From: Nymphaea colorata
Taxonomy: Eukaryota; Streptophyta; Magnoliopsida; Nymphaeales; Nymphaeaceae
Direction of reading: 5' to 3'
DNA length: 64,000 bases
Assembly: GCF_008831285.2 (NCBI RefSeq)
Contig: NC_045150.1
Location: 12,753,868 to 12,817,867, forward strand
Below the pieces are notes generated by a model that saw only the letters and a program-made list of their open reading frames with translations, made no database searches and had not been told where the DNA came from. The stretch's first letter is position 1, and the number at the start of each line of letters is the position of its first letter. The position numbers were made by a program, and so were the translations under genes. Shown piece by piece: positions 20,701 to 34,450 of this stretch.

Positions 20701-23581
20701 CATTACTAAATTGAAACTGTGAACAATGAAGAGAAGCAAGTGGAAAAGTTTTATTTGTCCATGTCTTGGATGAGCATCTATATCCTGTCTACTTGCAGGT
20801 TTGTCCAAGTTTCATGCTATGTCTATTTCCACGTAAACTTTTACATGGCAGTAATGGCCTCACCATGAAGTCATCACCAGATGCATAACTCGTTGCTTTT
20901 CGAAAGAGCATTGTTCCATGAGATCCAGGGTGAATTCATTTGTAGCACCCTGTAGAAAAGAAGAAACAACTAAATTTTGGTTAAAAATTCAACTCACCAT
21001 CAACTTTATGGATGAACAGAACAGTAATTTGGTGGAGGCTAAAAATCGAGAAAACCTAAAAATGAAGAATAATAATCACATGTAGTGAGTTGGAACATGA
21101 AGACAGCCTAGAATTTAAAAGATAACAAGAAAAATGAAGCTGGACAAATTTCAGTGATAGGATTAGAAAAATACAAGATTAATACCACAAAGTGGCCAAA
21201 GTTTTAGCAACTAGCAGAATAGAGAAATGCTAGTACTTAAGTTTATTTCGATTTGAAATTTTGAACTATTTCACAGCATATTTCAAAAGTGATTAATTTC
21301 ATACCTCAGGATGCAAAGGATCAACAGCATAAAGTACTTCTCGCAAAACCTCCATGACAGTAGTCGCTTTCTCAATAATACTGAAATTGGAGAGAATTTA
21401 ATTTTAAATAGAGATCAAATAAGCATCTTGTGTCAAAGCTTGTATTATATGCAAAGAAAACAAGATGTTGCCATTAATGCAAAATTCCGCTATCACAGGA
21501 AATCTGGAAAGGTATATAGTTATATATGGAACAGAACAGTCATTGTTTTAGGGTCAGATAAACACATTCCTGAATTGTATTTACAAGTAATAAGAGAATG
21601 AACAATACATAGGTATAATCATATGCAATTTTTCATCAACAAGAGCGATCAGTTTCTGACCTTCTTAGTGTGTCTTATGCTCAATTCCTGCTTCTTGCTC
21701 CCAATAAACGTGATAAAGATTCATGCATTGTGTTCCTCACTGGGAGCCTCAGCTCACAGGAAACAAGAGCACACCATAAACTACATGAACTATGAATTTC
21801 GATCTGATAAAAGCTCAAATGGATTGGGAAACAGAAAAATGTATATTGTGGTGCAACTCCATGATGGGGAACAATGTGTACTTTCGGGTAGAACAAAGAA
21901 ATCAATAAATAGTTGACAACAATTTTGCCAATCAAGAATTGTCTCAATGCACAAGTCTATACTAAAAAGAAACCACTCTTCAACTCCGATAGTTGGATGC
22001 ACCATTCACTAATTAATGACACCAATTAAACCAATAAGGCCAAATGTGTCAATAAGTATCTTGTGTTTATCTTGCCTATTCCACATTAGCATGTTGGCAT
22101 TCCATACATATGATCAACTGGGTTACCACTAGTCTTGTTCAGCCAGAGGTTAAGATCACTTGTAAGCATTCATCAATTTAAAGGTGCCACTCTTAATTGA
22201 TGTTGGTCCAGAATCTAATATGTGAAATGCATATCTGTAAATGCCTTGTTTTTAAGGTCAATTGCCTGTATGTAATATTTTAAATTTGCAATTTTAAGGA
22301 CGAGCAGCGTATCATGAATCTAATGTTACAAGAAAGTGCCATCTAAGGTCTATTGGTTTACATGTGATGGTGTACCACCTGCAACATGATCGTCTTGATG
22401 CCTGTTTTGCAAGATTTAAGTTGTATCAAGCTTTTAAGGACTTATCCAGGGAATGAAAAAGTTCTAGGGCTTTGGTATCAAATTTCACTTCATCTCCACA
22501 TTTATATCCGTGCTGGATGCTGAAACTGATAAACAATTCGACCTTTCAGGTCCTTCACTAAACAAGACTGGCACCGTTGTTACACCTGTTCCACTTAACA
22601 TTAGTACCAATGAGCTGACAAACATCTTCAGCCTTTAGATATTATCAACTGTAGTGGACCAAAAATAAAAACTACCACAAACCAATGGATAAAACACAGT
22701 AAGCCAAGGGCTTCAATGCTTATGCAAACTGCCTGAGCACATGTAGTTTCAGGACAACAAAAATAAATTACCTTGAATCTGGTACAGAGTCGGGATTTGG
22801 TGGGTCAGCATCTACATCAGGTTTTTGAGGAACAGTAGGTACAACAGGCAAATTTTCATCTTCAGCATTAGAGTCTGATGGATTTGATGTTGCAGCAGAT
22901 TGGTCTTGAAACTGCACACGTGCACGCTGTCCACAAGTGACTGCCATATGTTAATTTTTGGTCGTTCAACACATCTATGCAACTCAGCAACTTAATTAAT
23001 TCTAGATACTGGATAACTGGAAACAAATGAAGGTTAATAAAACCAAATCCAATACAGAAGCAGTGATCATGAACTACAAAGAAAACCATATGCTCGTGTT
23101 CAGCTTTCAATAGGTAGGCATAATGAAAATTCCCAAATGTAATAATTGCACTATCCAAAAGCAACTGCCATATGTTAATTTTTAGTCCTTCAACACATCT
23201 ATGCAACTCTTCACTTAAATCAACTCAGCACAATTGGGAAACAATATAAAGTTCTAAAGAAACCAGATCTAAGTTAGCACTCCATCACTCCAATATAAAA
23301 GGTTAAAAGCAATAACCATGAACTAGAAAGAAAACCATGGGCCAGGTTCAGCTTTCGAAGCTAGGCATTGATCAAAATTCCCAATGTTAGTTATCAAAAG
23401 CAACATCAAGATACCCAAAAAAACTACAATAAATGCAGCTTACCATGGACACAAATTTGTATAAAATGCACTGATCATCAATCGGTGTTGGATGGTCAGA
23501 TGCTTATTTATTTAATATGGATCCAGGTACAGACATGGATGAAAAGCAATTTAAAAAAACTTTGGTGCAAGAGTACAATTT

Positions 23582-23630
<49 letters not shown>

Positions 23631-26600
23631 ATATATATATATATATATATATGAAAAGTCGATGTGCTGGATATTGTCGAATGGCTAACATTCAAAATTT
23701 GCCACTGAAAAGGCCATGAATCATCACTAAAACCATCATAAACTATCACCACACCATAAAATATGGCTGATGTCAACCTGACGACTTTTTTAGCAATTAA
23801 GTTTTGAATTTTAGCCATCCAGCACACGGTATCTACTATCATCCAAATTTTAGAAAAAAATTACTTTACATGTGGTACCTTATCAACCATCAATCAAGTA
23901 GCTTGACTCATAAATAGTCCATGTATTCTTATTATTTAGTGCACATATTCTATGAACTATATATATATATATAACAACTTCACAACTCCAACATATTTGC
24001 AAACAATAACAACTTCAATGTTTGTTCTACTAAAGAAACAACATGCACATTTTCTGCTGCTTAACCAAATGTTTGCAGAGAGATATATTGACCATGGATC
24101 TCTATGTTTACGTACCACCAATTCATAATAGGCTTTGTAATATTGAGGAAATTTTCCAGAAGCTCCACCTACGGCCGTTTGTGTTGCATCCAAAAGAATA
24201 AATAGTTTTTCTCTAACTGGCGAATCTAACTGTCATCATAAAATTTGAGGATCAAACTTCTGAAACAATCTTGGAGAACAAGAAATAGTGGCCAATAGAA
24301 AAAATTATAATTCTTCTTTAGGAAAATAAATGTTAGCATGGCTGATCTTGCATACATCCAGGTAATGGACATCAAGTAATCAGACCTTTTTCTTGACAAT
24401 CTTCACCATTAGTTGTAGGAGTCCTGTTTCAACCACCATCCTGTGAATGTGTTCCCCACAGTTATTCATCAACATCTCCAACAACTGTGATGCCCCAAAA
24501 GCAGCTTATTGGTTACATAACACGGTGACATTTTAGATGTAGACAATTGTGGTTTAAAATGCACTGATTTTTCTAATGCTAGGCATACAGAGTAAAATTT
24601 TCTTAAACATCACAAAACAAATGCATGTGTCCATTTATCAATAAAGATGGTTGTGAGCTGCAGAGTTACCTAACATTTCTTTTACTCTGAGGATAAAAAT
24701 GACTCACCACCAACACCACCACTGTGTTCAACTTCAGGAACAGGAAACACAAATGCTTATAGAAAAGAATAAAATCATTAATGAAATGTTAGACTTACTA
24801 CTCAGACTTTTTTTAGTTTTTCTTAGTGGAATTTGGTGTCAGACTTTAGAAGTTAGAATGTTGAGATATTAATTGCATTTATTTATGCATCATGTACTGA
24901 TCAACATGCACTTCAGGGAAACTTGAGTATCATTATCAAGTCATTAGGTTGCCTCCTAATCAAGTTTTTTCAAGTTTTTCTATTTTACTTTCCTTTAACA
25001 TGCAAATCAACAATTTTGTGCAGCAAGTGCTTGGGACATACTATAATATATTCATAATGGCCTTCTTGAATCTTGATAAAAGCATAAAATGTGTGTTTCC
25101 TTATCTTCAGGTCCTTGTTACCCTTCAAAGGTGTCAGTTAATTCTTTCAGGAGCCTAGTGTCTGGGAACTGACTAATGCTTCTAACAACTATTGGTTTAA
25201 TCATTAATGAAGTCAAATTATAATTGATGCCTAAAACAAGTTTTAGCACATTCATGGTCAAGACCAGCACCCACTACCCAATAGAAATACTAGGGGATGC
25301 TCATGATCCTTTCCTTTTTCTTTTTCACTAATGAATCTCAATGAGCCTGAGAAATTAAATACATTTTTTTTTTCAAAATCCCAGTACCTGATAATTTTTT
25401 GACATCAAAAACATTTATAACCAGGAGGAATTCAACTAAATCTAACAACTTATCTGGATAGCAGTCATCAGACCAGTGATGATGGAAAGGAGTTAAAGTG
25501 GTATCAGGAGAAAGGACACCAGCACTTTAAAAAAAAAAAAAATCCTTAAAATCCTACCTACAAACTCTTGAACAAGATCATAGAGACCAGATTACCCAGC
25601 TAAGGTCAAAGATTAATGCTGCTATACTTGGGATGACCACAGTTTGAGATACATAAAGTGTAAGTTAAACATCAACCAAAGTCGAAGCTGGGCATACTTG
25701 CCCACAACTGGAAGGACCTTGACTAAAGGTATTACAATAAATAAATGGTTAATGCACTTACAGATAAGTGGTTAGCATTTGTCTGGCCAACAGGAAAAAA
25801 AAAGAAACACATAGGATACTTGTATGGGATTTTGGGAACAAAAGAAAGCCATATGCTAGCCTCTTAGAGGAAAATGAAAAACCATCTTGGGGGTTCCCAC
25901 CTAAGATCATGATTTCTTTCACGACCTAGTCCAAGTTTCCTATATCACTTCACAAATGCTCTATCCATGCAAGTCTCAAATGTGTGGGAGACTGTCTCTG
26001 TGCATAAGCATGAAACACAAGTTACACAAAGTTGAGCCTGCAATAGAAGTAAATATAAAGACGGTCTGCATAAGCATGCATCTTCATAAACATCCTTTGA
26101 AATTCTCAGATAGCAAAAGATTCATAAGATTAGAACTTACAACAACAGAGAAAACTTGGCTATTTGGATCCTTACATCCCAACCTTTTTTTTATCGCCTT
26201 AATGACAATTTTAGCTTCCCTGCTTCCCATAGAAAGGAAAAATGCAGTCAGAAATACCAAAGTAAAACGAAATGCAAGGATGCACAAGACTTGAGTCCAA
26301 TCAAGATGAATCTGCTAAAGTGTTGTACAACAATTTTTGTGCATGTATTTGTGGTGTAAGTATAATCAGTAATTCAGCATATTTTTATATGCCAAGAAGG
26401 TCCGGGATGAATATTCTTGAACACAATAGGTGCAGTACCAAGCAGCAACAATAAAGTAGTTGCACACCATCAACAGATAAATATATGCATAATAAAAATT
26501 CCTAATAAATGTATTTCATATAGAATGATAAGGCCAAAAAAAAATCTGAAACATACTTCCAGATAGCAAACTGTCTTTCGATATCAAACCACCTCCACTC

Positions 26601-27432
26601 AGGACAAAATTTTATGATAAACATTTTTTCGTATCGCTAAACATGTTTTTGAGTGCTTGAGGATCATCTCTCAAAATTATGATGAGCATTTCACATCAAA
26701 GACAGCCCTTACACCTCTTGACTTCTAAACTACTCTAGAAGTTCATTCTTATCCAAAATGTCATTACAGATAATTTTTTTTTTTCAAATGGATGACTTTT
26801 CCATCAAATCAACAATTCTCCCTCAAATAGATGATTTCTTCTTGAAACTGACAAGAATCTCTCTCCTCAACTTCTCGAAATGTTCACAAATGAGAGAAGG
26901 AAAGAGTTTTAAAACCCAACCCGAAACAGGGAGCTCAGACCCCCATTTTCACATGTCCCGTATCATAAGGTAGGGGGCGTATTGCTTAGTATTGTACAAT
27001 ATGGTGGTATATATTGTAAAATACATAGATACACGTGTGATTCTTTAAGATACAAATGGTACATTGTATTTCTTAATGGACAATATACGTATTGTAGAAT
27101 ACAGCTTCATATTGTACAATATTGAGTGAAAAGTATTAGTTTGCACTCTCATATTGTTGTGGGAAAAGCAAGTGCGGAGAGGAAAAGGAGAAAGCTTCCC
27201 TAAATAAGAATAGAAATAAGCAATATAACAAAAAGGAACAACAAAAAAGGCTAGTGAACCATCTACCAGCATCATTACTAATGGCATCTCATCATTGTTT
27301 ACATTTTAGATGATAAAAGGAGAGAACTTACACTGGATCGCGACTGGCTACTTCACATATTTCGATGTTTTTAGACCAATCTGGTTCATTCAGATTCTCC
27401 CTAGTTGCCAAACGAACTAGCTCAGCTGACAT
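17739..27432 (-). CDS. TOL: TOM1-like (TOL) ubiquitin-binding protein, nine exons
   Basis: Exons on the minus strand: 27332-27432, 26141-26219, 24386-24484, 24116-24229, 22772-22926, 21305-21380, 20864-20949, 18861-19274, 17739-18069. All phases match and total 484 codons plus stop. The VHS domain spans exons 1-4 ([59 protein letters not shown]). The GAT domain spans exons 6-8 ([48 protein letters not shown]). The C-terminus is acidic and proline-rich ([10 protein letters not shown]). TOL proteins act as plant ESCRT-0 substitutes: they bind ubiquitinated plasma-membrane cargo and pass it to the vacuolar route. Exon 8 carries a 17-residue tandem repeat. The start is the first Met before the VHS domain. 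A 5'UTR intron with its first exon near 28830-28935 is possible. Confidence 0.93.
18905..19215 (-). repeat. 51-bp coding minisatellite in TOL exon 8 (17-residue repeat)
   Basis: The word GACAGCA recurs at 18911, 18962, 19013, 19064, 19115 and 19166, exactly 51 bp apart. The encoded unit is about [17 protein letters not shown], with five full and one partial copy. The middle copies are nearly identical, the outer ones diverged. The seed appears to be [13 protein letters not shown] just after the GAT domain. The frame is kept throughout. Confidence 0.95.
19480..20590 (-). mobile_element. LTR-retrotransposon fossil inside the TOL intron (leader/Gag part)
   Basis: In the intron between TOL exons 7 and 8, the minus strand shows a second initiator-Met primer-binding site (TGGTATCAGAGCC, 20517-20529). 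Further in, a Gag-like stretch reads [16 protein letters not shown] and [18 protein letters not shown] (about 19810-19990). The frame is heavily broken and no second LTR was identified, so this is an old, incomplete copy. It sits in the same orientation as the host gene. Family not determined; the limits are approximate. Confidence 0.5.
20517..20529 (-). other. Primer-binding site of the intronic LTR fossil
   Basis: The minus strand reads TGGTATCAGAGCC, matching the 3' end of initiator methionine tRNA. Confidence 0.65.
22930..23410. repeat. ~230-bp diverged tandem duplication in a TOL intron
   Basis: ACTGCCATATGTTAATTTTT, TTCAACACATCTATGCAACT, GAAAACCATATGCTCGTG / GAAAACCATGGGCCAGG and TTCAGCTTTC occur in the same order in 22938-23165 and 23163-23400. 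This is a local duplication, now diverged. Confidence 0.8.
23581..23652. repeat. (AT)n microsatellite in a TOL intron
   Basis: About 72 bp of AT repeats with a few interruptions. Confidence 0.95.
26970..27140. repeat. AT-rich palindromic cluster with repeated ATTGTACAAT
   Basis: The self-complementary word ATTGTACAATAT(T) occurs near 26989 and 27112, with variants such as TATTGTAAAATAC and TATTGTAGAATAC between them. It may be a worn MITE or a hairpin-forming repeat in TOL intron 1. Confidence 0.45.
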
Positions 27433-29321
27433 CTTTGGTTAGCCTTTCCAAACTTGAACAGATCACAAGAATATTGACAACTTTCTACATGGAAAAGTGT
27501 GTTTTTGCCTGCATAAATCCAATGACAAACAAATAGGAAGCAGTTAATCAGTTGTTAGTAATCTCTCCGACCATAAAAAGCTACAGCACATAAAAATCTT
27601 CAACTAAGTCTATGGTCAAGGGTAAATAAAACATTGTCAAACTACCGAACAAGTTAGACTCGCTCTATATTTCTGCAGGTACAAAGCCTATATGCATGTG
27701 TGTGAGAGAGACTGCAGATTGTATATAACATGCAGAGGACAAACAGTTACATGCTAGAAAGTTAGAAACCATTGCAAGTTGGAATGCATCAATGGAAAAT
27801 TATGATTTCAAACAAATACAGAGAACACAAAGAAAGCTAATACTAAAGATCTTAAATTTATGAACCAAACTGACTCGTCAAATCAGTCATAAAATCTTTG
27901 ATGGAATCGGGATTGGTCAGAAACAACTTCATACTAGGCCAATGTTTGGCCAAGGAACAGGGGGCATGGTTTAGACAGTATGCAGATTTGGCTATTATTG
28001 GTAAAATAAAATGATTTTAGTTCGCTTCTAAATTGCATCAAGTGCCCACAAAGTAAGATGAACAGTGAACGCTCCTTATTTCATGTGAGCGTACATTAGA
28101 CAAACAAACATCATTTCTCATGATGGAAACTCACATGGTTTCAAGTTCCAAACGTCCAATCCCTCAAACCTGATCCTGAAGGAGATCAACGTCGATATAT
28201 CCTATTTTCTTTTCATAACAACAGTGTAAGAGACAGATAATTCCACAAGTTTGGCATAACTGAACGATATTAAAAACGACCAAACGTTTCAAAACTCGCA
28301 CTATCAAGATCACAAGAAATAAAATTCAACCATAAAACTCTAGACCACTTCGTGAAACAGTGAGGCGCAGAAAGGATCAACTGCATTTTTAAAGAACAGA
28401 AGAACCCGCAGAATAAATCACCCAAAAACAAAAGTAAAAAGATCCCGCCTACCGTAACAACGGCATTCCCAATAGAAGTCCAATTGCAAATTCACGAACA
28501 TGAGCATCCAACGAACAAATAAAGCCCCATTTCTTCAAACGGCAGAAACGCAGTGAAAAGTCAATTAAATAGCCGAAAGAAACACATATCGCCAACGTCG
28601 TCTCAGAAAAAACGGACGGAAAAAGCAAGAGAATTCGCATTCTTCGAACACTCATTCAGCGCTCAAAATCAACGAACGGATACACTACCGCACACAAAAT
28701 CATGCTTAAGCGACAATAAGAGAACGAAATTTTCACGAATTCTTTCATAGAGTCCGATGTATCTACTCATTCCAAGCACCAAGCCAGCTCGAATCTGAAC
28801 AGAAAAACTTCGCACTTTACCAAGTGACGAACTAAATCGGACCTCCAAATTGACTCGAGAGAAGCAGAGAAATGGATCAGCTGCTGCCTTAACTCTCCAA
28901 ATGGGGAGAGAGACTTTTCTGCACTTTCACTCTATCAACTGAGAAAATGAACTACTCGTTTCTTTTTCCTTTTTCCTACGATTTATCAATGTGACTATTT
29001 TACTCGAGTTTTTGAGAAATTTGAACGAGACGCAACGCAATTATGTATGACCCAATGCTCTATCGCTGATGACGATGAAGGCCCTCTACCGTATCGACTG
29101 GTAGGGAGGTTGTATCGGTCTCTACCTATGTATACATATATTAATATTAAAATAAATGCATTCCCTCTCGCTCTTTAATAAATTAAAAGGTTTATGAAGT
29201 CAATGCTACTGGTGGCAAAATTTTAAAAGTTAGTTGTTTAGAAAATTTATTTATTAAAAATTTAAAATGCCATAATCGGTTGTTGTACCGTAAACAATCG
29301 CTAGTTAATATATGACTGTTT

Positions 29322-29323
<2 letters not shown>

Positions 29324-29361
<38 letters not shown>
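29324..29361. repeat. (AT)n microsatellite
   Basis: 38 bp of perfect AT repeats. Confidence 0.95.
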
Positions 29362-29365
<4 letters not shown>

Positions 29366-32300
29366 AAGCATCTTAAATTTTACCTTTTTCATTTAACCAC
29401 GAAAATTACATATACAATTAAAAAAAAATCAAACTTAAGAATGTTTTTTTTTTGTACCATTAAAACTAAATTATGTTTAAAAAACAAAAAAAAAAGCAAT
29501 TGATTTATTTGAGAAAAGAATAGCATCATGGGAAACTGATGGCCTCATATAAAATTGAACCCTAAACCTAGGGATCAGCTCAAGGCAATTGAATACATAA
29601 GTTTGAAACCATAGCCAAAAAAATGACAAAAAACATTTATTAAAAAAAAGTTAGAGCTGAAAATGTAAAAAAAAAAAACATTTTTCATGTTTTTTAATGT
29701 CAGACTTGTTTAATTTTTTTAATTTTTATTTGTTTATACTTATTTTTTTATTTCGTCTTATTCATTTCTCATTATTATATTTTTCTTTATTTTAAAAATT
29801 AACCGTATTTTTTATTTTTAAGTTAATTGTATTATATCGATAAAAAACTTATAAATAGTAACCAAATTTTACCCCCATTCGCAAAAGGCTTATACTCTTC
29901 AAATATGTACTAAAATTAATTAAGTGCACTAATGTATAAATAAACAAATGATTGAGAGGCACGAGGAACATAACCAAGGAGGCTAGAACTCTAGAAGGGG
30001 ACATGAAGCCCCCTAAAATTTTTGAAAAATATTACCTGTTATAATTTTTAAAAACTCCAATTTGACGTCAATAAAAGTTTAAGAAAAATATAGTCCACCT
30101 ATTATATATTCAAAAAAATATTTTATATTTAAAAATATTATTTTAATCAGGTTGGGCCAGGCTTGGGTTTTAGACGTCGGGCCGGCCCGGGCCGGACTCT
30201 TATAGGGCCGACCCGATGCCCAGGCCTACATTTTGACTCAGTTTTGAAATAGGTTTAACACCAAGGACTCACGAATATTAATTTGGCACAATAAGTCTAA
30301 GATTTGTGTGTGTACATGAATCATTACAATTTGAGACTAAGCCTTTGCAAAATTCAGCCAATGTACAGTTACCTATGCATCAAATCTACTTACGTTTAGC
30401 AAATCTTGAATCGTTTCGGGTATTAGAAACTTAAACAAAACGGCCGTTATACATCAACAATTATAAAATAATAGTCGCAGTTTCAAATGGTAACACTTGG
30501 CATGGGTCGATGCCACATTTTAGCCTCTCACTCTAGACCTCAAGCTTACATAAAATCTGTTCATGAAGAATTCTTAGGTAAGTAGGAGGAATATTTTATA
30601 GTTCATCTTACCTACCGGCTAAAAAAAAATGCTTCACTCAACTTTAAAAAAAAAGTGATCTGCTATTTTCAGATAAAATGGTGATGCTATTTCAAATCCT
30701 AAAAACTTTCTTGTTTGTTGTTGTCTATACAAACAGAGCAGGTTGTTTGTTATGACATTCTATAAAATACTATAACATATAATACCGAAGTCACCTTCCT
30801 GAACAACAACAAAAAAAAAAAAGGCATCGACTTTTCTACTTTCTAATAAAGGTGCATTTTTTGCACTGGTCCTTACCCTTCCCTATCCAAGTAAAAGGTC
30901 GGTCTATAAATTTTTTTTTTAAAAAAAAAGGCAAGCATCCCCTTGACAGTGTGAGGAGTTTTTTCTTTTCTTTCTTTTTTTTTTTTTACTTTTTTTCCAT
31001 TTTTGTCCACAGAATGGGGTTTTTTTCTTCTTTCTGTGAAGGGTGATTTAGTCATTTGTATCCATGTTAGGGGCCCAAAATATATCACGCTTGGGTAAAC
31101 CTAGCTACATGTGCTACCCCATGCATGTTTTTTTTTTTTTAGCAATTATGTGCAAAATGACCAGAATACCCATGTGCTTTTAAAAGAAAGGAATCTCCAC
31201 AAGGAACAGAAGATAAAAAGTGAAAAGGGATGAAATTCCAAAAACATCTGCTTCTTTTTTGGAAAATCCTGAGATAAAAGTGAAAAAGACTAAAATAAAA
31301 AAATATCTGCTTATTTTTTGGAAATGCATCCATTTAAATAGAATTGAGGCATCCATTTCTCTTTTGGCGCTTGAGGCAACTTGTCTCCCAATAGAATTAA
31401 GAATGTTGCCGATGGTGTCAATGCCTCTCAACTCAACCCATTATTGAAGATGTGTTATTTACAAAGTTTAAACTCAGATGGGCATACTATAGTTGGTCGG
31501 TCTGCAATCGATGGAAGTTTGGTTTTAGTTTGATTTTCATAAGTACTACTCCCTTTTGACTGTAAATGATGGATGTGGTTGTAAGACACTCCAATGAACG
31601 GTTTTATCACTCTCAACTATAGTCACAAAAAATGTTTTTTTTTTTTTTGAAAAAAAAAAGTGATAAATTAAATGGCGGTTTTAAACTAAAAAAAATCATT
31701 TAAAAAAAAACGTTAACAACTAAAAGAACACGTTTTTTTTGGATTTTTTTCACTTTTCTTCCTTTTTTATGTTTTTTTAATGCCAAACAGTTTTTTTTCT
31801 ATTTGTTGCAAATATACTTGTCTTTTGATGTTTGTGTTATTAGTTTCTCGCTTATTTTATTTTTTTAAAATTTTTAAAAATTTATCGTATTTTTTCTCAT
31901 TTTTTTTTATTTTTTCAAGATCATCATATTGTACCCAAGAAAAATCTCATTGTTTAAAACTCCGAAACGTTATGTGACTATACTCTCAACCCAAGTTCTA
32001 TAAATAGCTTTAGACCTTGAGAATGCTGAGAAAGGGATGAAATTAGGCTCCCTTGGATATCTGAAAACCCAATGAACGACCTTCTGCATTAGCAAATCAC
32101 TCTCTCCCTCATTTTCTCTCTCTTAGAAATTGATTGATCATCTTTATTGTCTTAGTCATCCACTTCGTAAAGTCCTTTCTTACCTCTTCCAAAAAACAAA
32201 AATGATTACCGTATAATGTTAAATTTAAAATATGAACCTTTTTTTTTTCTTTTTTGGTTCTTGAAAATCTATTTACATTCTTGGTACAACAAATATTGTG

Positions 32301-33195
32301 TTAACGATGCTCAGTCATAGGAGTAACAGTGCTTTTCTTCTCATTTATCTTTGAAGCAGTGCTCCTTAACTTATTTTTTCTGGCTTCAGCACTGGTGTTT
32401 TCCTCTTCTATTCAAGCCCTTTCCGGTTCTTGCGTGAGTTTCTATCACTGCACATAATAAATAGAAAAGGTGATGACAAGATTAGGCCTGATAGTGATAG
32501 TATTGACCTACATGTTAGTTATCTAACTCAGAATTAATAATGATAAGATGATAGTATTGATAGTATTGACTTTCGTATACTTTCACACAAGATTAGGCCA
32601 GAGAATCAAAATTGCAGGTCATTTCTTTTCTTCCTTATTGAATTGAGCATTAAATAAGGGAATAAACAAGTCCTATTGGATAATGTTGAGGGAGGCAAAC
32701 TTCGATGTACAAATTAAGTCAATGGTAGTTGTCTAATATGTATATATGATGGTCTAAAGTCATCTTGAGTGTATATATATATATATATAATGGTCTAAAG
32801 TTACTTATTTCACTCAAGAGGGTCATATCATATAATTGTAATAGACAATAAAAAAAAACAATGAGAAAACTTTCATTATCTACTATTAATTCACACATTG
32901 CGTGTACGCGTATGAGTTCGAATGTGATCGGATGGTTAAAACTTGGACACCTAAGCATTATGATGATTTTATTATTGGGAGAACTCGAGCAATCCAATAA
33001 GAAAAAGACAAAGGAAAAAAAAGGGAGACTCCTCCCATTGTAGTATTCCACCTCTTCCTCCCTCTCTCTCCTCTATTCGTGTGTGTGTGTGTATCACCCC
33101 TACCTCCTCAAATTGCTAGTGCTTCTCCATCTCTCCCTCTCTCTCTCTGTATGTGTATCACCTTACTTCCTCTCATTGCTACTACTCTTCATCTT

Positions 33196-33221
33196 CCTCT
33201 CTCTCTCTCTCTCTCTCCCCC

Positions 33222-33259
<38 letters not shown>
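33196..33259. repeat. (CT)n - (C)n - (CT)n low-complexity tract
   Basis: CT dinucleotides interrupted by a run of about 14 C, then more CT. It is flanked by GT repeats near 33080. Confidence 0.95.
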
Positions 33260-33263
<4 letters not shown>

Positions 33264-34129
33264 CTCACCCCTTTGATCTTTGTCTTCAGACAAAGTCGGC
33301 ACGGCCGTGAGGAAGGGAATCATGGTTCAAGTTCCACCAGCGTCAACTCCATGCATAAGCCAAAGTTGTATCTCCTTGAGCCAGATGTGCCTAGGGGTCA
33401 ATTTTACCACTGCTCCCATGATCGTTGAAGTTGAATTCCCCTTTGACTCAATCGACAAGAAAAATAGTGGTAAATCCAATAGTTAATTCAATAGAGGCTT
33501 GCAGATGTCGCGTATGGTGGGCAGACAAGAGATCACTTTAATAATAAGAGAACAAGAAACTGTGTATGGTTCTGCCCATCCTGCAATCTACTTCAGTCAT
33601 TAAGGAAAAGTGTCATAATATTTACTGAAAGTTGGCAATGGGGCCAACCAACATACACTTCATCGAAATTAACACCAAAAACAAATTGAAGACGAACATA
33701 CTAGACAAAAGGCTATCCCCTTCACGTGATGTTCAGAATCTGATGATGCAATTGATACATGCGCACTCCTCATAACTTGCTCTGGATCTGAAGTTATAAC
33801 CGGAAATGGACAAGGCAATCAACTAGCAGGTGTAGACAAAGGCCCATTTATCTGAGTTCTTCCATGGGGTTCAAGAGATATCTTTGGTGGTTGAGATACA
33901 GCACAAAGACAACTTGCAGCCTCTCCAGAAGTAGGTGCTGCAGAAGGATATACACCAAATAGATGAGCAGTTAGACCTGCACTATTTTGAGAACAAAAGG
34001 ATAAACAAATAGATATACTTACCTTGATAACGCCTTTATCATATAGTTTCAAGCTTGCTTATATGCAGAACAGGCTGGTAAGTTCAAGATCCGTCAAAGA
34101 TTGTGTAGAGAGACGCACAGTCCACATAC

Positions 34130-34450
34130 CTTTACACCTTCTGCAATTAGTGCTTGTGCTAGAACAACTGCAGTCATCGTTTCATCGCCAGCCAAAGCAA
34201 GCGTCTTTGCAGCAGCTTGCCTTACAAGCTTTGCACCAATATTTTCAATTGGATCCTCTAATTCAACCTTCAAAAAGACTAAGAGGTCAACAAGGGATCA
34301 ACTGACATTGGACACTCCAGGTATGTCTAGAAAGTAGAAACAGTAGTATACCTCTTTTGACAATCATTCCATCATTTACAATTTTCACCGAACCATGTCA
34401 TGTTCACTCTCCAGGACAACGTTCCAGCCTGCGTGCTTTTTCACTCCAAT
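34130..34450 (-). pseudogene. Plastid chaperonin-60 beta fragment (two exon-like pieces)
   Basis: Minus-strand piece 34130-34268 encodes [20 protein letters not shown] then [20 protein letters not shown], the ATP-binding apical start of plastid Cpn60 beta. The family has KTNDLAGDGTTTS here, so the catalytic GDGTT motif is altered to GDETM. The upstream piece, 34352-34450, holds NVVLES and, in another frame, KIVNDGMIVKR, matching the preceding exon with a frameshift and a short deletion (the VTLGPKG part is missing). The splice signals (donor GTATAC, acceptor TTGAAG, donor GTATGT) are partly kept, so this is a genomic fragment, not a retrocopy. Cpn60 beta assists Rubisco folding in plastids. 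No other exon was found nearby; the open frame at 33819-34052 is not recognised. Confidence 0.8.

Larger units (their letters stand above)
27433..33818. other. TOL upstream region and AT-rich gene desert
   Basis: 27433-28935 probably includes a TOL 5'UTR intron: an acceptor at TTTATGCAG near 27512 and a possible donor TTGGTAAAG near 28820. From 29100 to 32700 the sequence is very AT-rich with many poly-A and poly-T runs and no recognisable gene. 30146-30240 carries a GC-rich island (GGGCCGGCCCGGGCC) of the kind seen in dispersed plant repeats. 33060-33260 is CT-rich low complexity. An open frame at 33280-33486 matches no family I know. Confidence 0.55.

Noticed and set aside
28553-28750. Open frame in the TOL upstream region
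   Set aside because: It lies in the probable 5'UTR intron, has Ser/Lys-biased composition and matches no family.
33280-33486. Open frame reading VPPASTPCISQSC... downstream of the CT tract
   Set aside because: No family recognised and no exon partners seen on the plus strand, so it was left unannotated as a gene.
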